A stretch of 64,000 nt of DNA from Maricaulis maris MCS10 (lineage in GTDB: Bacteria > Pseudomonadota > Alphaproteobacteria > Caulobacterales > Maricaulaceae): NCBI RefSeq assembly GCF_000014745.1, contig NC_008347.1:1187501-1251500 (forward strand), read 5' to 3'. Position numbers and translations under genes: made by a program. The notes below the pieces were generated by a model. That model saw only the letters and a list, made by a program, of their open reading frames with translations, ran no database searches and was not told where the DNA came from. Positions 36,260 to 45,762 of this stretch are shown here, piece after piece. How positions within the stretch are numbered: position 1 is the first letter of the stretch; every line of letters begins with the position of its first letter.

Positions 36260-36289
36260 ACCGCGGCCGTTTTGAGACGGCGGCAGGTC

Positions 36290-36769
36290 TCAGGGCCGGG
36301 TCAGATTGGCCAGCACGTTGCGCGCGTCATAGGCGTTCGGATCCTGCGGCAATGGCCCCGATCGTATCAGGATCATCAGCGAGACCGATTTTTCACCGGC
36401 ATCGCCGTCAAAGCGCAGGCCGAGACCGACGCCGCGGGAGGAACGCCCGCGTGAGCCGGACGAAATGCTGACGCCGGTCGAAACTCCGACCGGGTTGCGG
36501 TCATTGCCTTCACGCTGCCGGTTCGTGACCAGAAACCAGTCGCCACCATTGTCCAGCGTGATCTCGGCGGCCCGGCGCAGCGCCATGTTCTCGGCCTCGT
36601 CAAACTCCGTATCCGAGCCGGCTGCAAAGCGGACTCGAAAGCGGTCCTGCTCGATCCGGCTCTGCGACCAGCCCCGATCACCCCCATTGGACGGTCCGTA
36701 GGTCGTCGGCGTCGTCGCGCAGGCCGTCAGCGAAGTGGCAAGAACAAGCGAAGCAAAGACCCGGCGCAT
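36290..36769 (-). CDS. CC0125/CC1285-type lipoprotein
   Basis: 159 aa. MRRVFASLVLATSLTACATTP is a lipoprotein signal with lipobox LTAC. The mature protein contains YGPSNGGDRGWSQSRIEQDRFRV and RRAAEITLDNGGDWFLV, typical of this alphaproteobacterial lipoprotein family of unknown function. GGAG precedes the ATG at 36769; the longer frame to 36808 would add an unlikely extension before the signal. Confidence 0.82.
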   Translation of the reverse strand: MRRVFASLVLATSLTACATTPTTYGPSNGGDRGWSQSRIEQDRFRVRFAAGSDTEFDEAENMALRRAAEITLDNGGDWFLVTNRQREGNDRNPVGVSTGVSISSGSRGRSSRGVGLGLRFDGDAGEKSVSLMILIRSGPLPQDPNAYDARNVLANLTRP

Positions 36770-36838
36770 GGCGCACTCCTGGATGATGGCGATGGCGCAG
36801 CGTGACACAGGCTGGCTGTCAGGTCGATGAATGCTGGC

Positions 36839-38989
36839 CTACTCCACTTCCATCCCCATCCGCTCCAGCAGGACCAGGGCGCTGTCGGCAATCACGGTGC
36901 CGGGCGGGAAGACCGCGGCGGCGCCCATCTGGCGCAGGACCGGCTCGTCATCGGGCGGGATGACGCCGCCGACGACGACGAGAATGTCGTCGCGGCCGCG
37001 CTGGCCGAGTGCGGACCTCAATTCAGGGACCAGGGTCAGATGTCCGGCAGCGAGGGAGGAAGCCGCGGCGGCGTGGACCTTCTCGGCGACCGCGAGATCC
37101 GCGGCTTCGTCCGGGGTCTGGAACAGCGGTCCGACGACGACCTCCCAGCCAAGATCGGCATAGGCTGAGGCGACGACTTTCTGGCCGCGGTCATGCCCGT
37201 CCTGGCCCAGCTTGGCGATCAGGATTTTCGGCTTTTCGCCAAAACGCGCTTCAAAGGCCTCGGCGAGGGAGCGGGCTTTCTTCACCCGGTCATCATCACC
37301 GGCGACCTCGCCATAGACGCCCTTGACCGTCTTGATCTTCGCGACATGCCGGTTGAACGCGGTTTCCATCGCGTCGGAAATCTCGCCGACCGTGGCCTTG
37401 GCGCGTGCGGCGTCGACCGAGAGGGCAAGCAGATTGCCCTCGCCGGTGCGGGCCGCCTCGGAGAGGGCGTCCAGCGCGGCCTTGAGGGCGTTGGGATCAC
37501 GCTCGGCACGCAAGCGTTCCAGCTTCTCGATCTGCTGCTTGCGGACCAGATAATTGTCGACCTTGAGGACGGGAACATCCTCTTCCTCGTCGAGGCGGAA
37601 TTTGTTGACGCCGGTAATGGTCTGGCGACCGCTGTCGATCTGGGCCTGGGTGCGGGCGGCGGCTTCCTCGATGCGCAGTTTGGGAATGCCGGCCTCGATG
37701 GCCTTGGCCATGCCGCCCAGTTCGTCGACCTCGGCGATATGATCGAGGGCGCGGGCGGCCAGGTCATGGGTCAGGCGTTCGATGTAGTGGCTGCCGCCCC
37801 AGGGGTCGATGGCATCGCAAAGATGCGCCTCGCCGGCCAGCAATAGCTGGGTATTGCGCGCGATGCGGGCGGAAAAATCGGTCGGCAGGGCCAGCGCCTC
37901 GTCCAGCGAATTGGTGTGCAGCGACTGGGTGTGACCGTCGACCGCGGCGATGGCCTCCAGCGCCGTCCGTCCGACATTGTTGAACACGTCCTGGGCGGCC
38001 AGCGACCAGCCGGACGTCTGGCAGTGGGTACGCAGGCAGATCGACTTGTCGGATTTGGGGTTGAAGCGCTCCTTGACCAACTTGGCCCACAGCAGGCGCG
38101 CCGCGCGCAGCTTGGCGATCTCCATGAAGACATTCATGCCGATGCCGAAGAAGAAGGAGAGACGCGGCGCGAAAGTGTCGACGTCGAGCCCGGCATCAAT
38201 CCCGGTCTGGATGTATTCCAGCCCGTCGGCGATCGTGTAGGCGAGCTCGAGGTCGGCCGGGGCACCCGCCTCCTGCATGTGATAGCCGGAGATCGAGATC
38301 GAGTTGAAACGCGGCATGTGCTTGGAGGTGAATTCGAAAATGTCCGAAATGATCCGCATCGAAGGCGTGGGCGGGTAGATATAGGTGTTGCGAACCATGA
38401 ACTCCTTGAGGATGTCGTTCTGGATCGTCCCGGAGAGTTGTTCCGGTTTCACACCCTGTTCTTCCGCGGCGACGATATAGAGCGCCATGATCGGCAGGAC
38501 GGCACCATTCATCGTCATCGAGACCGACATCTGGTCGAGCGGAATGCCGTCGAACAGGGTGCGGGTGTCGTAAATACTGTCGATGGCCACACCGGCCATG
38601 CCGACATCGCCGGCGACGCGCGGATGGTCTGAGTCATAGCCGCGATGGGTGGCCAGATCGAAAGCGACCGAGAGGCCTTTTTGCCCGGCGGCCAGATTGC
38701 GGCGGTAAAAGGCATTGGAGTCTTCTGCTGTGGAGAAGCCGGCATATTGGCGGATCGTCCAGGGTCGCTGTCCGAACATGGTCGGATAGGGGCCGCGCAC
38801 GAAGGGGGCGGCACCCGGGACGGAGCCCAGGAAGTCGATACCGGCGCTGTCCTCGGCGCGGTATTGCGAGCGGACCGGAATGCCTTCCGCCGGCGTCCAG
38901 GGCTCACGGGAGCCGGTTCCGGGGCTGCGCGCCTCGCCCAGCTCTATCGTGGTGAAGTCAGGGGCGGTGGATTTGGATGTGATGGTCAT
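36839..38989 (-). CDS. mcm: Methylmalonyl-CoA mutase, large (B12-binding) subunit
   Basis: 716 aa. The N-terminal TIM barrel contains [18 protein letters not shown] and the substrate-binding CRTHCQTSG-like segment; the C-terminal Rossmann domain has [11 protein letters not shown], whose DxHxxG motif binds cobalamin base-off, plus later GGVIPPDD. It interconverts methylmalonyl-CoA and succinyl-CoA for propionate, odd-chain and branched amino acid breakdown. Four-base overlap with the small-subunit gene, which precedes it in the operon. Confidence 0.97.
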   Translation of the reverse strand: MTITSKSTAPDFTTIELGEARSPGTGSREPWTPAEGIPVRSQYRAEDSAGIDFLGSVPGAAPFVRGPYPTMFGQRPWTIRQYAGFSTAEDSNAFYRRNLAAGQKGLSVAFDLATHRGYDSDHPRVAGDVGMAGVAIDSIYDTRTLFDGIPLDQMSVSMTMNGAVLPIMALYIVAAEEQGVKPEQLSGTIQNDILKEFMVRNTYIYPPTPSMRIISDIFEFTSKHMPRFNSISISGYHMQEAGAPADLELAYTIADGLEYIQTGIDAGLDVDTFAPRLSFFFGIGMNVFMEIAKLRAARLLWAKLVKERFNPKSDKSICLRTHCQTSGWSLAAQDVFNNVGRTALEAIAAVDGHTQSLHTNSLDEALALPTDFSARIARNTQLLLAGEAHLCDAIDPWGGSHYIERLTHDLAARALDHIAEVDELGGMAKAIEAGIPKLRIEEAAARTQAQIDSGRQTITGVNKFRLDEEEDVPVLKVDNYLVRKQQIEKLERLRAERDPNALKAALDALSEAARTGEGNLLALSVDAARAKATVGEISDAMETAFNRHVAKIKTVKGVYGEVAGDDDRVKKARSLAEAFEARFGEKPKILIAKLGQDGHDRGQKVVASAYADLGWEVVVGPLFQTPDEAADLAVAEKVHAAAASSLAAGHLTLVPELRSALGQRGRDDILVVVGGVIPPDDEPVLRQMGAAAVFPPGTVIADSALVLLERMGMEVE

Positions 38990-40428
38990 TGGGCCGCCTC
39001 CATCTCTGTTTCAAATCGCGCGGCGAAACGGGTCGCCAGCAGCGCATCCTCCGGCGCGTCAGGGTCCGGCCAGATGCCATCTGTTTCGACCGCGCGCGGA
39101 TCGGGGTCCTTGTATTGCGTAACACCGAGGATCTGCGCCTGACCGCCCGCAATGCGGGCCAAAGAGGCCTCGCGCGATTTGGCGATCTCGCCCTGCAACC
39201 AGCCACTGGCAAAGGCGTCGACCAGCCCGCCGCGGCGCTCGATCTCCTGGAACAGGGACCAGGCGGATTGCGCAAGGCTGTCAGCCAGGGTCTCGTGCAG
39301 GTAGGAGCCGGCAGCCGGGTCGGTGACCTTGCCCAGATGGCTTTCCTCGGCCAGCAGGATGTGGAGATTGCGGGCCACGCGGCGGGCAAAGCCGGTCGGG
39401 CGGCCAATGGCTTCGGTCATCGGCCGCACCGTGATCGTATCGGCGCCGCCAGCGGCGGCGGCAAAGCCGGCACAGGCATTGCGGATCAGATTGGTCCAGG
39501 CGTCGCGGGCTGACAGCATGCGGGCGGCCGTGGTCACATGCAGGGTGAGGCGCCGTGCCTCGCCAGTGGCGCCGAAACTCTCGGCGATGCGGGCGAAGAT
39601 GCGGCGCGCGGCGCGCAGCTTGGCGATGGTCAGGTGGATGTCGGCATCAGCGGCCAGCCGGGCCTCGATGGCCTTGGCCGCGGCATTGGCGTCGAGCCCG
39701 GTTTCCATCATCAGGCGCATATAGGTCGCGACCGAAGCGGCCAAGATGGCCAGTTCCTGGCTCTCACTGGCGCCGGCCTCGAACATGTGCGCGGCATCGC
39801 AGCGGAAGACCTTGAGATTGGGGAAGGCGGCCTGGGCCAGCTCGGTCAGGGCGGCGGCTTTGGGGAAGCACTCCTCATCCAGCGCTATGCCCTGCCGGGC
39901 GGCGCGCTCGACCGGGTGTAGTCCGAGGCCGCCGCTGACCAATTCGCCGTCGATGCGGCGACGGGCAAACAGGGTCAGGAGGAGATGGGCGTGGTGACCC
40001 TGTCCGCCCAGACTGTCCAGATGGATCGGGGCGAGGGTGAGGTCGACACCCTTCAGGGCCGCGTCCAGCAATTCAATCTCATTGGCCTTGAGGCCGAACT
40101 GTCCCGTCGGATCGAGGCGCAGTTCCAGTTCGGAGACGCCGCCCATCAGATCATCCAGCGCCGCAGTATTGGCGGCCTCGGGCGAGGCTTCGACCAGGGT
40201 CTGGCGGATGCCCCAGGGCAGGTGGATGTCGCGCGGCGCCGCGTCGACAGCGTTGCTGCCTTCCGGACGGGCGAAAAAGGCCGGGCCGCGCTTGATACCG
40301 TCGATCGTGGTGCGGCCGAGCGTGTCGTCGAAATCGGCGCCGCGCAGGGCTTTCTCGGCCAGCGCCGTCCAGCTGGCCGGCGTCTGGGCCGGGAAATCCC
40401 CGGCGAGGGCGCGGATAGTGTCAGTCAT
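38986..40428 (-). CDS. mutA: Methylmalonyl-CoA mutase, small subunit
   Basis: 480 aa from [17 protein letters not shown] (40428). It has the mutase barrel ([32 protein letters not shown]) but no DxHxxG cobalamin motif and is shorter than the large subunit, as expected for the non-catalytic partner. The open frame extends to 40704, which is rejected because GAAGGAT-poor sequence and a GC-skewed extension lack family similarity. It is cotranscribed with and coupled to the large subunit. Confidence 0.92.
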   Translation of the reverse strand: MTDTIRALAGDFPAQTPASWTALAEKALRGADFDDTLGRTTIDGIKRGPAFFARPEGSNAVDAAPRDIHLPWGIRQTLVEASPEAANTAALDDLMGGVSELELRLDPTGQFGLKANEIELLDAALKGVDLTLAPIHLDSLGGQGHHAHLLLTLFARRRIDGELVSGGLGLHPVERAARQGIALDEECFPKAAALTELAQAAFPNLKVFRCDAAHMFEAGASESQELAILAASVATYMRLMMETGLDANAAAKAIEARLAADADIHLTIAKLRAARRIFARIAESFGATGEARRLTLHVTTAARMLSARDAWTNLIRNACAGFAAAAGGADTITVRPMTEAIGRPTGFARRVARNLHILLAEESHLGKVTDPAAGSYLHETLADSLAQSAWSLFQEIERRGGLVDAFASGWLQGEIAKSREASLARIAGGQAQILGVTQYKDPDPRAVETDGIWPDPDAPEDALLATRFAARFETEMEAAQ

Positions 40429-40584
40429 GCCCGGAATCCTCGATCTTCGTGGTGTCTTTGTGCGGCGGAGAGAAAGCGCGCACGGCGCGTGCGTCAAGTG
40501 GGTCACTGAAGCGAGGACAGTGTGGCTGCTTATCCCCGCTTCCCCATCTTGCCACAGACTGGCGGGCCAGCGAGGAGAAACCCC

Positions 40585-41316
40585 ATGTCCCAGACCAGTC
40601 CGACACTCGATCTGCCGCTTGTGATGCCCGCCCAGGCGCAAAAGCATGTCACCGTGAACGAGGCATTGATGCGGCTCGACGCCCTGGTCCAGGCCGTGGT
40701 GCAAAGTCGCAGCGTGACGGTTGAGCCGGCCACACCGGCCGAGGGCGCCGCCTGGATCATCCCGGGCGGAGCCAGCGGTACGGCCTGGTCGAGCCTCAAT
40801 GCCGGCGATATTGCCGTCTGGCGGGACGGCTACTGGACGGCATTTACTCCGGCCGATGGCTGGCGGGTGTCTGTCATCGATGAACGGGCCGGCCTGTTCT
40901 GGGATGAGGACAATGCACGCTGGCGGGACGCGCCGACCGATACGGTCCTGGCGCAGGGGATTGGTGGTGCCGCAAGCCGGGCCCTGATCGCCGAGGAGAC
41001 CCTGACCGGGCTGAGCGGATCGGTGGTAGCCAGTTCGGTCGTCATTCCCGCCCGGGCGGTGGTCTTCTGCGTATCGGTGAGAACCGTCTCAGCCATCACC
41101 GGCGCAAGCTCGTTTGATTGCGGTCTGTCCGGGGAGCGCACCAAATTCGGCGGGTCGCTCGGCATCGCCGAGGGCGCGAGCAATCTGGGCGTGATCGGCC
41201 CGACCGCCTTTTATTCGGATACGCCAATCGAACTGGCGGCCAATGGCGGTGATTTCACCGGTGGGGAAGTCGCCATCGCAATCCATGCCTGGATGCCGGT
41301 CGCCCCGGAGGGCTGA
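40585..41316 (+). CDS. DUF2793 domain-containing protein (gene transfer agent/phage-tail related)
   Basis: 243 aa. The N-terminal ~120 residues (LDLPLVMPAQAQKHVTVNEAL, with GxAWIIPxGAxGxW-like features) are the DUF2793 fold seen in proteins linked to alphaproteobacterial gene transfer agents and prophage tails. The C-terminal ~90 residues form a beta-rich domain. GAGGAG lies before the ATG. No other phage or GTA gene is nearby, so it is an isolated copy. Confidence 0.8.
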   Translation: MSQTSPTLDLPLVMPAQAQKHVTVNEALMRLDALVQAVVQSRSVTVEPATPAEGAAWIIPGGASGTAWSSLNAGDIAVWRDGYWTAFTPADGWRVSVIDERAGLFWDEDNARWRDAPTDTVLAQGIGGAASRALIAEETLTGLSGSVVASSVVIPARAVVFCVSVRTVSAITGASSFDCGLSGERTKFGGSLGIAEGASNLGVIGPTAFYSDTPIELAANGGDFTGGEVAIAIHAWMPVAPEG

Positions 41317-41331
41317 CCCGCTCACCTGCAC

Positions 41332-42351
41332 TCAGGTGATACGGGAGACCACGTCGTCGACAAGGACATTCAGCTCAGCCTGGCTGGCATCGGTCATGCC
41401 ATGACCGCCCACGGCGACCAGCCGGAAATCGGCATGCGGGCAGGCTGCGGCGAGATCGAAGGCGGTGCGGGCGGGGCACACCATGTCATAGCGGGCGTGC
41501 AGGATCCCCATCGGAATGTCTGCCAGGCGGTCGGCCTTGGCCAGCAATTCACCCTCCTCGAGGAAGCATCCCTGGCTGAAATAATGGACCTCGATCAGCG
41601 AATGCGCGGCAATAAAGCCGGCACCGCGAGCCGCCAGTCCCGCGCGCACAGCTTCTGGCGGATTGTCGAGATAGGAGAGGCGGTCCTCATACTCAGTCCA
41701 CCGATAGACCGCAGAGCGGCGCAGCGTATCGAGCGGGGTCGAGATGTCGGCCAGCTCAGTCAGATCCGGAAGCCCGCGCGCGATCTCGTCCTGCATCTCC
41801 GCAAGATACCAGCGCATGATCGTTTCGGGTGAGGTCCGCTCTGCCTGCGGTACCGGAGCGATGAAGGTTGCGAAGGCGTCCGGAAAGATGGTCGGCGCGC
41901 CGTCGGGGCTGTGCCACCAGTCCAGCTCGAAAGCGCGGGCCGTGAAGATGGCGCCGACGATGAGGCCACTGACGACGTGTGGATGCGTCTGGGCATAGGC
42001 CAGGGCCAGCGTCGAGCCCCAGGACGGGCCGAACACCATCCAGCGCTTGATGGCCAGATGCCCGCGGAGGGCTTCCAGGTCAGCGACCAGATGGGCGGTC
42101 GTATTAGCCTGCAGCGACAGGTGCGGCGTCGAGCGGCCGGCGCCGCGCTGGTCGAGCAGGATGATGCGGAATCGCTGCGGATCGAACAACTTCCGGAACT
42201 TGTCGGATATCCCCGAACCCGGGCCGCCATGCAGCACCAGCAGCGGGATGCCGTCCGGGTTCCCGGCGCTTTCCCAATAGATCGCATGCCCGTCACCAAC
42301 GTCCAGATGGCCGCTCTGGTGCGGCGCGCAGGCCGGGTGAAAGGCGCTCAT
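41332..42351 (-). CDS. pip: Proline iminopeptidase (S33 family)
   Basis: 339 aa, alpha/beta hydrolase. LHGGPGSGI gives the oxyanion region, DQRGAGRSTPH the typical PIP motif, and FGPSWGSTLALAYAQ the nucleophile Ser. The Asp is in HARYDMVCP and the His in GGHGMTD. It releases N-terminal proline from peptides in the cytoplasm. The start at 42351 (MSAFHPA) overlaps the stop of the upstream exported-protein gene by four bases. It fits the peptide-use theme of the region. Confidence 0.94.
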   Translation of the reverse strand: MSAFHPACAPHQSGHLDVGDGHAIYWESAGNPDGIPLLVLHGGPGSGISDKFRKLFDPQRFRIILLDQRGAGRSTPHLSLQANTTAHLVADLEALRGHLAIKRWMVFGPSWGSTLALAYAQTHPHVVSGLIVGAIFTARAFELDWWHSPDGAPTIFPDAFATFIAPVPQAERTSPETIMRWYLAEMQDEIARGLPDLTELADISTPLDTLRRSAVYRWTEYEDRLSYLDNPPEAVRAGLAARGAGFIAAHSLIEVHYFSQGCFLEEGELLAKADRLADIPMGILHARYDMVCPARTAFDLAAACPHADFRLVAVGGHGMTDASQAELNVLVDDVVSRIT

Positions 42352-42815
42352 CGGGTGTCGGTCGCGGGTGAGGCTGCGGGAAGCGGCGTCAGATTGACAC
42401 GTTCGAGCGGCGTCGAGGACGGGGCGACCGTGGATTGATAGGTCGCGGTTGCGCCCTGGAAGCTGACAATGACCGTCCACGCACAGGCGGCCGTGCTCGC
42501 GTCCGGTTCCGGCGAGACCGTCGCGGCGAATTCATGCAGGAGCACATCTGGCCCGTCGGCCAGGGGGCTGAATTCCAACCGGTACCCGGTCGCCGCATAG
42601 CGTGTCTCGATCAGCTCGCGCGCATGCACCAGGTCCAGAGGGCAAGCGTGCCGGTCCGCCATCCGTTCGGTCATGTTCAGGATGGAATAGATGACCGGAA
42701 CGGGTTCCGGCTCGGCATGCGTCTCGCCACTGGCAGACAGAATCGCTGCCGCGCCCAGAATGGTCACGGTCAGCACTCCCAGAGCGCGCACCCAGTCTGA
42801 TTGAAAAACCTGCAA
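42348..42815 (-). CDS. Exported or membrane-anchored hypothetical protein upstream of pip
   Basis: 155 aa. A hydrophobic N-terminus (VRALGVLTVTILGAAAILSAS) could be a signal peptide or anchor, followed by a soluble domain with two cysteines (RHACPLD and TAACAWT). No family recognised. Its stop overlaps the proline iminopeptidase start (ATGA), so the two are translationally coupled. Confidence 0.6.
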   Translation of the reverse strand: MQVFQSDWVRALGVLTVTILGAAAILSASGETHAEPEPVPVIYSILNMTERMADRHACPLDLVHARELIETRYAATGYRLEFSPLADGPDVLLHEFAATVSPEPDASTAACAWTVIVSFQGATATYQSTVAPSSTPLERVNLTPLPAASPATDTR

Positions 42816-42940
42816 TCCCCGCCCCGTTTACCGCCGGGGCGCCTTTGCGCCGGACACCGCCCCGATCTCACCCATGCCAATACCAGACACCGCCATCGCG
42901 GCAAGACCCCGTGGCAATTCAAATTGTGTCTGCGGGAAGT

Positions 42941-42978
42941 AATGGTGCCGCTTGAGGGAGATGGATTGAACTCTCTCC
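42941..42978 (-). repeat. tRNA-Thr 3'-end-like fragment, candidate far attachment site
   Basis: On the plus strand AATGGTGCCGCT is identical to the 3' end of the tRNA-Thr gene at 46009 including the encoded CCA (12 of 12). A second block, GATTGAACTCTC, matches the T-loop region of that tRNA (AATTGAACACTC) after a short insertion. The surrounding 42816-43398 gap holds no strong gene. The arrangement suggests a remnant attachment site. Confidence 0.4.
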
Positions 42979-43023
42979 TTGATGCACAGGAAGACCGGGA
43001 ACACCAACTAAAGAAGGAAGGAA

Positions 43024-43191
43024 TTGACTTTGATCGGCTCGAACCATGAGCCGCCCAGGCTCAAAAATTCCCTTCGTGACAATGAGCTCCAAGCTGTCAC
43101 GCTTGGCCCCGATTTCCGCAAATCGTCAAAGTCTTCTCACAAAGAGATCGCGCAGCAATACTGCATTCGCCTCAAAGGAAATATAAGATAA
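43024..43191 (+). CDS. Possible small ORF (TTG start), doubtful
   Basis: 55 codons from a TTG with AAGGAAGG directly upstream; the product would be basic and hydrophilic and end in QQYCIRLKGNIR. It overlaps the end of another short frame (to 43049) that runs out of the tRNA-like fragment. Neither has recognisable similarity. It is listed because codon composition here is not obviously random, but it may be decayed mobile DNA. Confidence 0.18.
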   Translation: MTLIGSNHEPPRLKNSLRDNELQAVTLGPDFRKSSKSSHKEIAQQYCIRLKGNIR

Positions 43192-43398
43192 AACGGGCCG
43201 TTATCGGTTCGCCAGCAAAAATGCTTGGATGAAAAACCCATTTCGTTACTTCAAATTTCGTTACTTCAAAATGTCGCCTGAGGTGATCCGCAATGCGGCG
43301 GTGGTGTAGGTCCGCCTTCGTTTGAAACCAACACGTTGACATTATTGGGGGGCACTGCGAGTCCTATATAATTCAGGGGATGGTAGGGGAAGCGCAAT

Positions 43399-44607
43399 AT
43401 GAAAAATCGTGAGCGGCGTGCCGAGATCAATAACGTCCGTCGATTTTTCGGAGCGGCATGCGTTCTTGCATTGCTGTCGCTAGCCGGAACAGCGCACGCG
43501 AGGGATTATTATTGTTATCGGCACATCACCAATAACAGAGATGTCCCCGTCACATTGGTCTTGTTCAATACGGGAGGTGGCTGCGCGACCTACCCGGTCG
43601 CGCCTCACACATCGGTATCCTATGCTATTCCAGAAGACAATTCCCATGCGACTTTAACAATATCGGGCGATCATTTTCGAACGGTTTCGGGCCACCAAAG
43701 CCGATCCATAACGATCTTCCACCATAAAAATACCGGCAGGGACTGGATGGAACGCCTCGCCGATACAGAGGACAAATGCCACATCTCCAGGTTGGGCGCC
43801 TATGACACCAGGGCCGATATCTACGCAAATGCGCAAGAGCTCGGAAGTGCAGATTTTCGTCAAGCACTCACCGTCAATTCACCGGCAGATGGTGACATTA
43901 TCGTCAATGCGGCCGCGGCGGTCCCCCGGGCACCCCAGCAGGTCGCGCGCTCTGGTCCTGGAAATGCTGACCCCGCTTATTGGGCGGAGTTTGATTTGGA
44001 ACAAAACCGTGTCGGGGGGATACCCCGGGGTATCCAAAGGTTGGATCCGTACGGTTTTGATGCCGTTTTTCGGGAGGGCACGACAGCGGCGGTCAATGAC
44101 GGCCGTGGTTTTGTCTATTTCTTTCGCGATGGCTGGTATTCGCGCTACCAGCTCAGCATACGAGAGGTCTCTTCCGGATTTCCGGTCAGGATCACCGAGC
44201 AACGCTGGCCCGGCCTGTTGGCTCTGGGCCCGATTGATGCTGCGGTGAATGCGGGTAATGGCAAGATCTATTTCTTCGGCGGCGGCAATTATCTGCGCTT
44301 TGACATTGCCAGCCACCGTACCGATCCCGGCTACCCCAGGCCCGTGACTGAAGGCACGTGGCCGGGGCTGCCGGCACTGGGCCGCCGGATTGAAGCCGCG
44401 ACCAATATGGGGAATGGCAAAATCATGTTCTTCTCGGGCAATCGCATGCTGAGCTTTGATATTGCTGCCGACCGCGCCGATCCGGGCTACCCTCAGATGG
44501 TCACCGATCGGAATTTTACCGGGGCCGTTCCGCCTGTCGGCTTTTATCTGTCGGTCGCCACCACATGGGATTCCGACCGGCTGATCTTGTTCTACTCGGA
44601 CTACTGA
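43399..44607 (+). CDS. Secreted hemopexin-repeat protein (photopexin-like)
   Basis: 402 aa. A signal peptide ends near TAHA (residue 34). Residues 36-170 form a beta-rich domain with several cysteines and no match I recognise. Residues about 228-272, 279-322 and 331-373 are three hemopexin repeats, each with the pattern (D/E)AAxNxGNGKIxFFxGNxxLxFDIAxxRxDPGYP followed by a WPGLPAL-type turn. Bacterial hemopexin-like proteins (photopexins) are rare; haem binding is possible but not demonstrated, and the repeats may simply be binding scaffolds. The gene is less GC-rich than its neighbours and lies in a tRNA-Thr-linked island. Confidence 0.82.
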   Translation: MKNRERRAEINNVRRFFGAACVLALLSLAGTAHARDYYCYRHITNNRDVPVTLVLFNTGGGCATYPVAPHTSVSYAIPEDNSHATLTISGDHFRTVSGHQSRSITIFHHKNTGRDWMERLADTEDKCHISRLGAYDTRADIYANAQELGSADFRQALTVNSPADGDIIVNAAAAVPRAPQQVARSGPGNADPAYWAEFDLEQNRVGGIPRGIQRLDPYGFDAVFREGTTAAVNDGRGFVYFFRDGWYSRYQLSIREVSSGFPVRITEQRWPGLLALGPIDAAVNAGNGKIYFFGGGNYLRFDIASHRTDPGYPRPVTEGTWPGLPALGRRIEAATNMGNGKIMFFSGNRMLSFDIAADRADPGYPQMVTDRNFTGAVPPVGFYLSVATTWDSDRLILFYSDY

Positions 44608-44756
44608 TTGGGGCGATGCGGGTGCTGTCAGAGGGGGCCTGTCAGAGGAACTTCGCCAGGAGTGCCGGGCGAAGTTTCCCAGCCTGCCCGGATGCGTAAT
44701 CCGTTCAAATGCTTCGGCAAAAAATGGTGACAGGCACCTATTAATCCAATCATGTC

Positions 44757-44975
44757 CACCTGGTTCCGGAGCCGGCCGACTATCCGGACCGGATCCTCGA
44801 CTGGCCGACCTGCCTGGCAGACGGGCTCAGCGAGGAAGTGGAAGCGCGGCTGGGCTATTTCACTAAAACCGGTTTCCCCATGGGGGCGGAGGCATGGCTC
44901 TCTGGACTGGAAACCAAATCCGGCCGACGATTGCGCCCCAGACCGCGCGGGCGACCTAAACTGGATGCGGGATAA
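44757..44975 (+). pseudogene. C-terminal remnant of a REP-associated (IS200-like) tyrosine transposase
   Basis: The frame reads HLVPEPADYPDRILDWP...RLGYFTKTGFPMGAEAWLSGLE...RRLRPRPRGRPKLDAG*. TGxPxGxxAWxxxLE followed by GRRLRPRPRGRPK is the usual C-terminus of REP-associated transposases. The N-terminal catalytic domain with HUH motif is absent; the frame begins directly after a GGTGACAGGCACCTATTAAT motif. So it is a truncated relic, not a functional gene. Confidence 0.75.
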
Positions 44976-45090
44976 ATGGTGTGTGTCCCTGTTTTTTCCT
45001 GTTTTTTCTTACGACTGCCAGTACCAGACAACGCCATCGCGGCAAGGGGTGGAAGCGAGTCATTTCTCGGGAAAACTGGGGACAGAGTTA

Positions 45091-45450
45091 ATGTGGAAAT
45101 CTTTGAAGAAGTTATTCTCGGCCAGTGATTTGAGAAAGTTTTCTGTGTCTGTTGGAGAGCCCTGGGATTTTTCGGGGCCTGATGGTGACAATCTGATTGT
45201 TGGGAACGAGATAATCGACGTAAGCAGGCCTGATAACCATTTTTTGATCATCGGTATCAAGCCAACGAATTTTGATAGGCACACCTATGATGCCCTTGGG
45301 CTGAGCGCTAGGGATGGAAAAGAGATTTCGGACGATGCGTTGAAGCTTGGGAATGAAATCGCCGTGAATGGTGAGTTCGGATCAATCAATGATGGTGAAT
45401 TCGAAGGTTCTGGGCAGTTGCAAATCGTAGGTTTATGTAAACGGGCCTGA
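45091..45450 (+). CDS. Small hypothetical protein in the tRNA-Thr island
   Basis: 119 aa, mixed alpha/beta, acidic, AT-richer than the surrounding genome. It opens MWKSLKKLFSASDLRKFSVS and contains VGEPWDFSGPDGDNLIVG. A longer frame is open upstream to 44752 but that part overlaps the transposase remnant in another frame, so 45091 is the likely start. The ribosome-binding site is weak (GACAGAG). Size and composition resemble immunity-type proteins, but this is only an impression. No family recognised. Confidence 0.5.
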   Translation: MWKSLKKLFSASDLRKFSVSVGEPWDFSGPDGDNLIVGNEIIDVSRPDNHFLIIGIKPTNFDRHTYDALGLSARDGKEISDDALKLGNEIAVNGEFGSINDGEFEGSGQLQIVGLCKRA

Positions 45451-45480
45451 ACCCATTCCGCTACTTCAAAACGTCGCCCG

Positions 45481-45600
45481 ATAATAAATGGTGACAGTGA
45501 GAAAAACGGGAAGAATGGGGACAGGCACCATTTTCGGGCAGATTTGGCGGTTCTGATCCAACGGAAACTGCAGAACAACCGGGACAGACACAGTTAATCT
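45481..45600 (+). repeat. GGTGACAG...GGGACAGACACA repeat unit joined to palindrome copy B
   Basis: The unit starts ATAAATGGTGACAG (45484) and ends ACAACCGGGACAGACACA then GTTAATC. The same order occurs at 60876-61040 (ATAAATGGTGACAG... ACAACCGGGACAGACACAATTAATC). An internal GGGGACAGGCACCATT lies at 45517. In both cases the 130-bp palindrome begins about 32 bp further on. Non-coding. Confidence 0.65.
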
Positions 45601-45632
45601 CCCTTATCCCCCGCGCCCAGGAGCAAACCCCG

Positions 45633-45762
45633 CCATAAACCGCTTGCCGAGAGACCGCCGTATCCGGTTCTTCAGGTCAAGGGCCGCGACGCGGCCGCTT
45701 CGCGGTTTCACCCTTGAGCTGAAGAACCGGATACGGCCCGCTGGCTGACAAGCGGTGTATGG
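45633..45762. repeat. 130-bp palindromic repeat element, copy B
   Basis: Inner arms GCCGTATCCGGTTCTTCAG (45657-45675) and CTGAAGAACCGGATACGGC (45719-45737) are perfect 19-bp complements. The outer arms are CCATAAACCGCTTG at the left and CAAGCGGTGTATGG at the right. The centre shares GCTTCGCGGTTTCACCCTTG with copies A and C. The rest of 45763-46008 shows no gene. Confidence 0.9.

Noticed and set aside
42801-43049. 82-codon frame downstream of the pip operon
   Set aside because: It runs through the tRNA-like fragment (VMVPLEG is the usual translation of a tRNA 3' end) and has no supporting start site.
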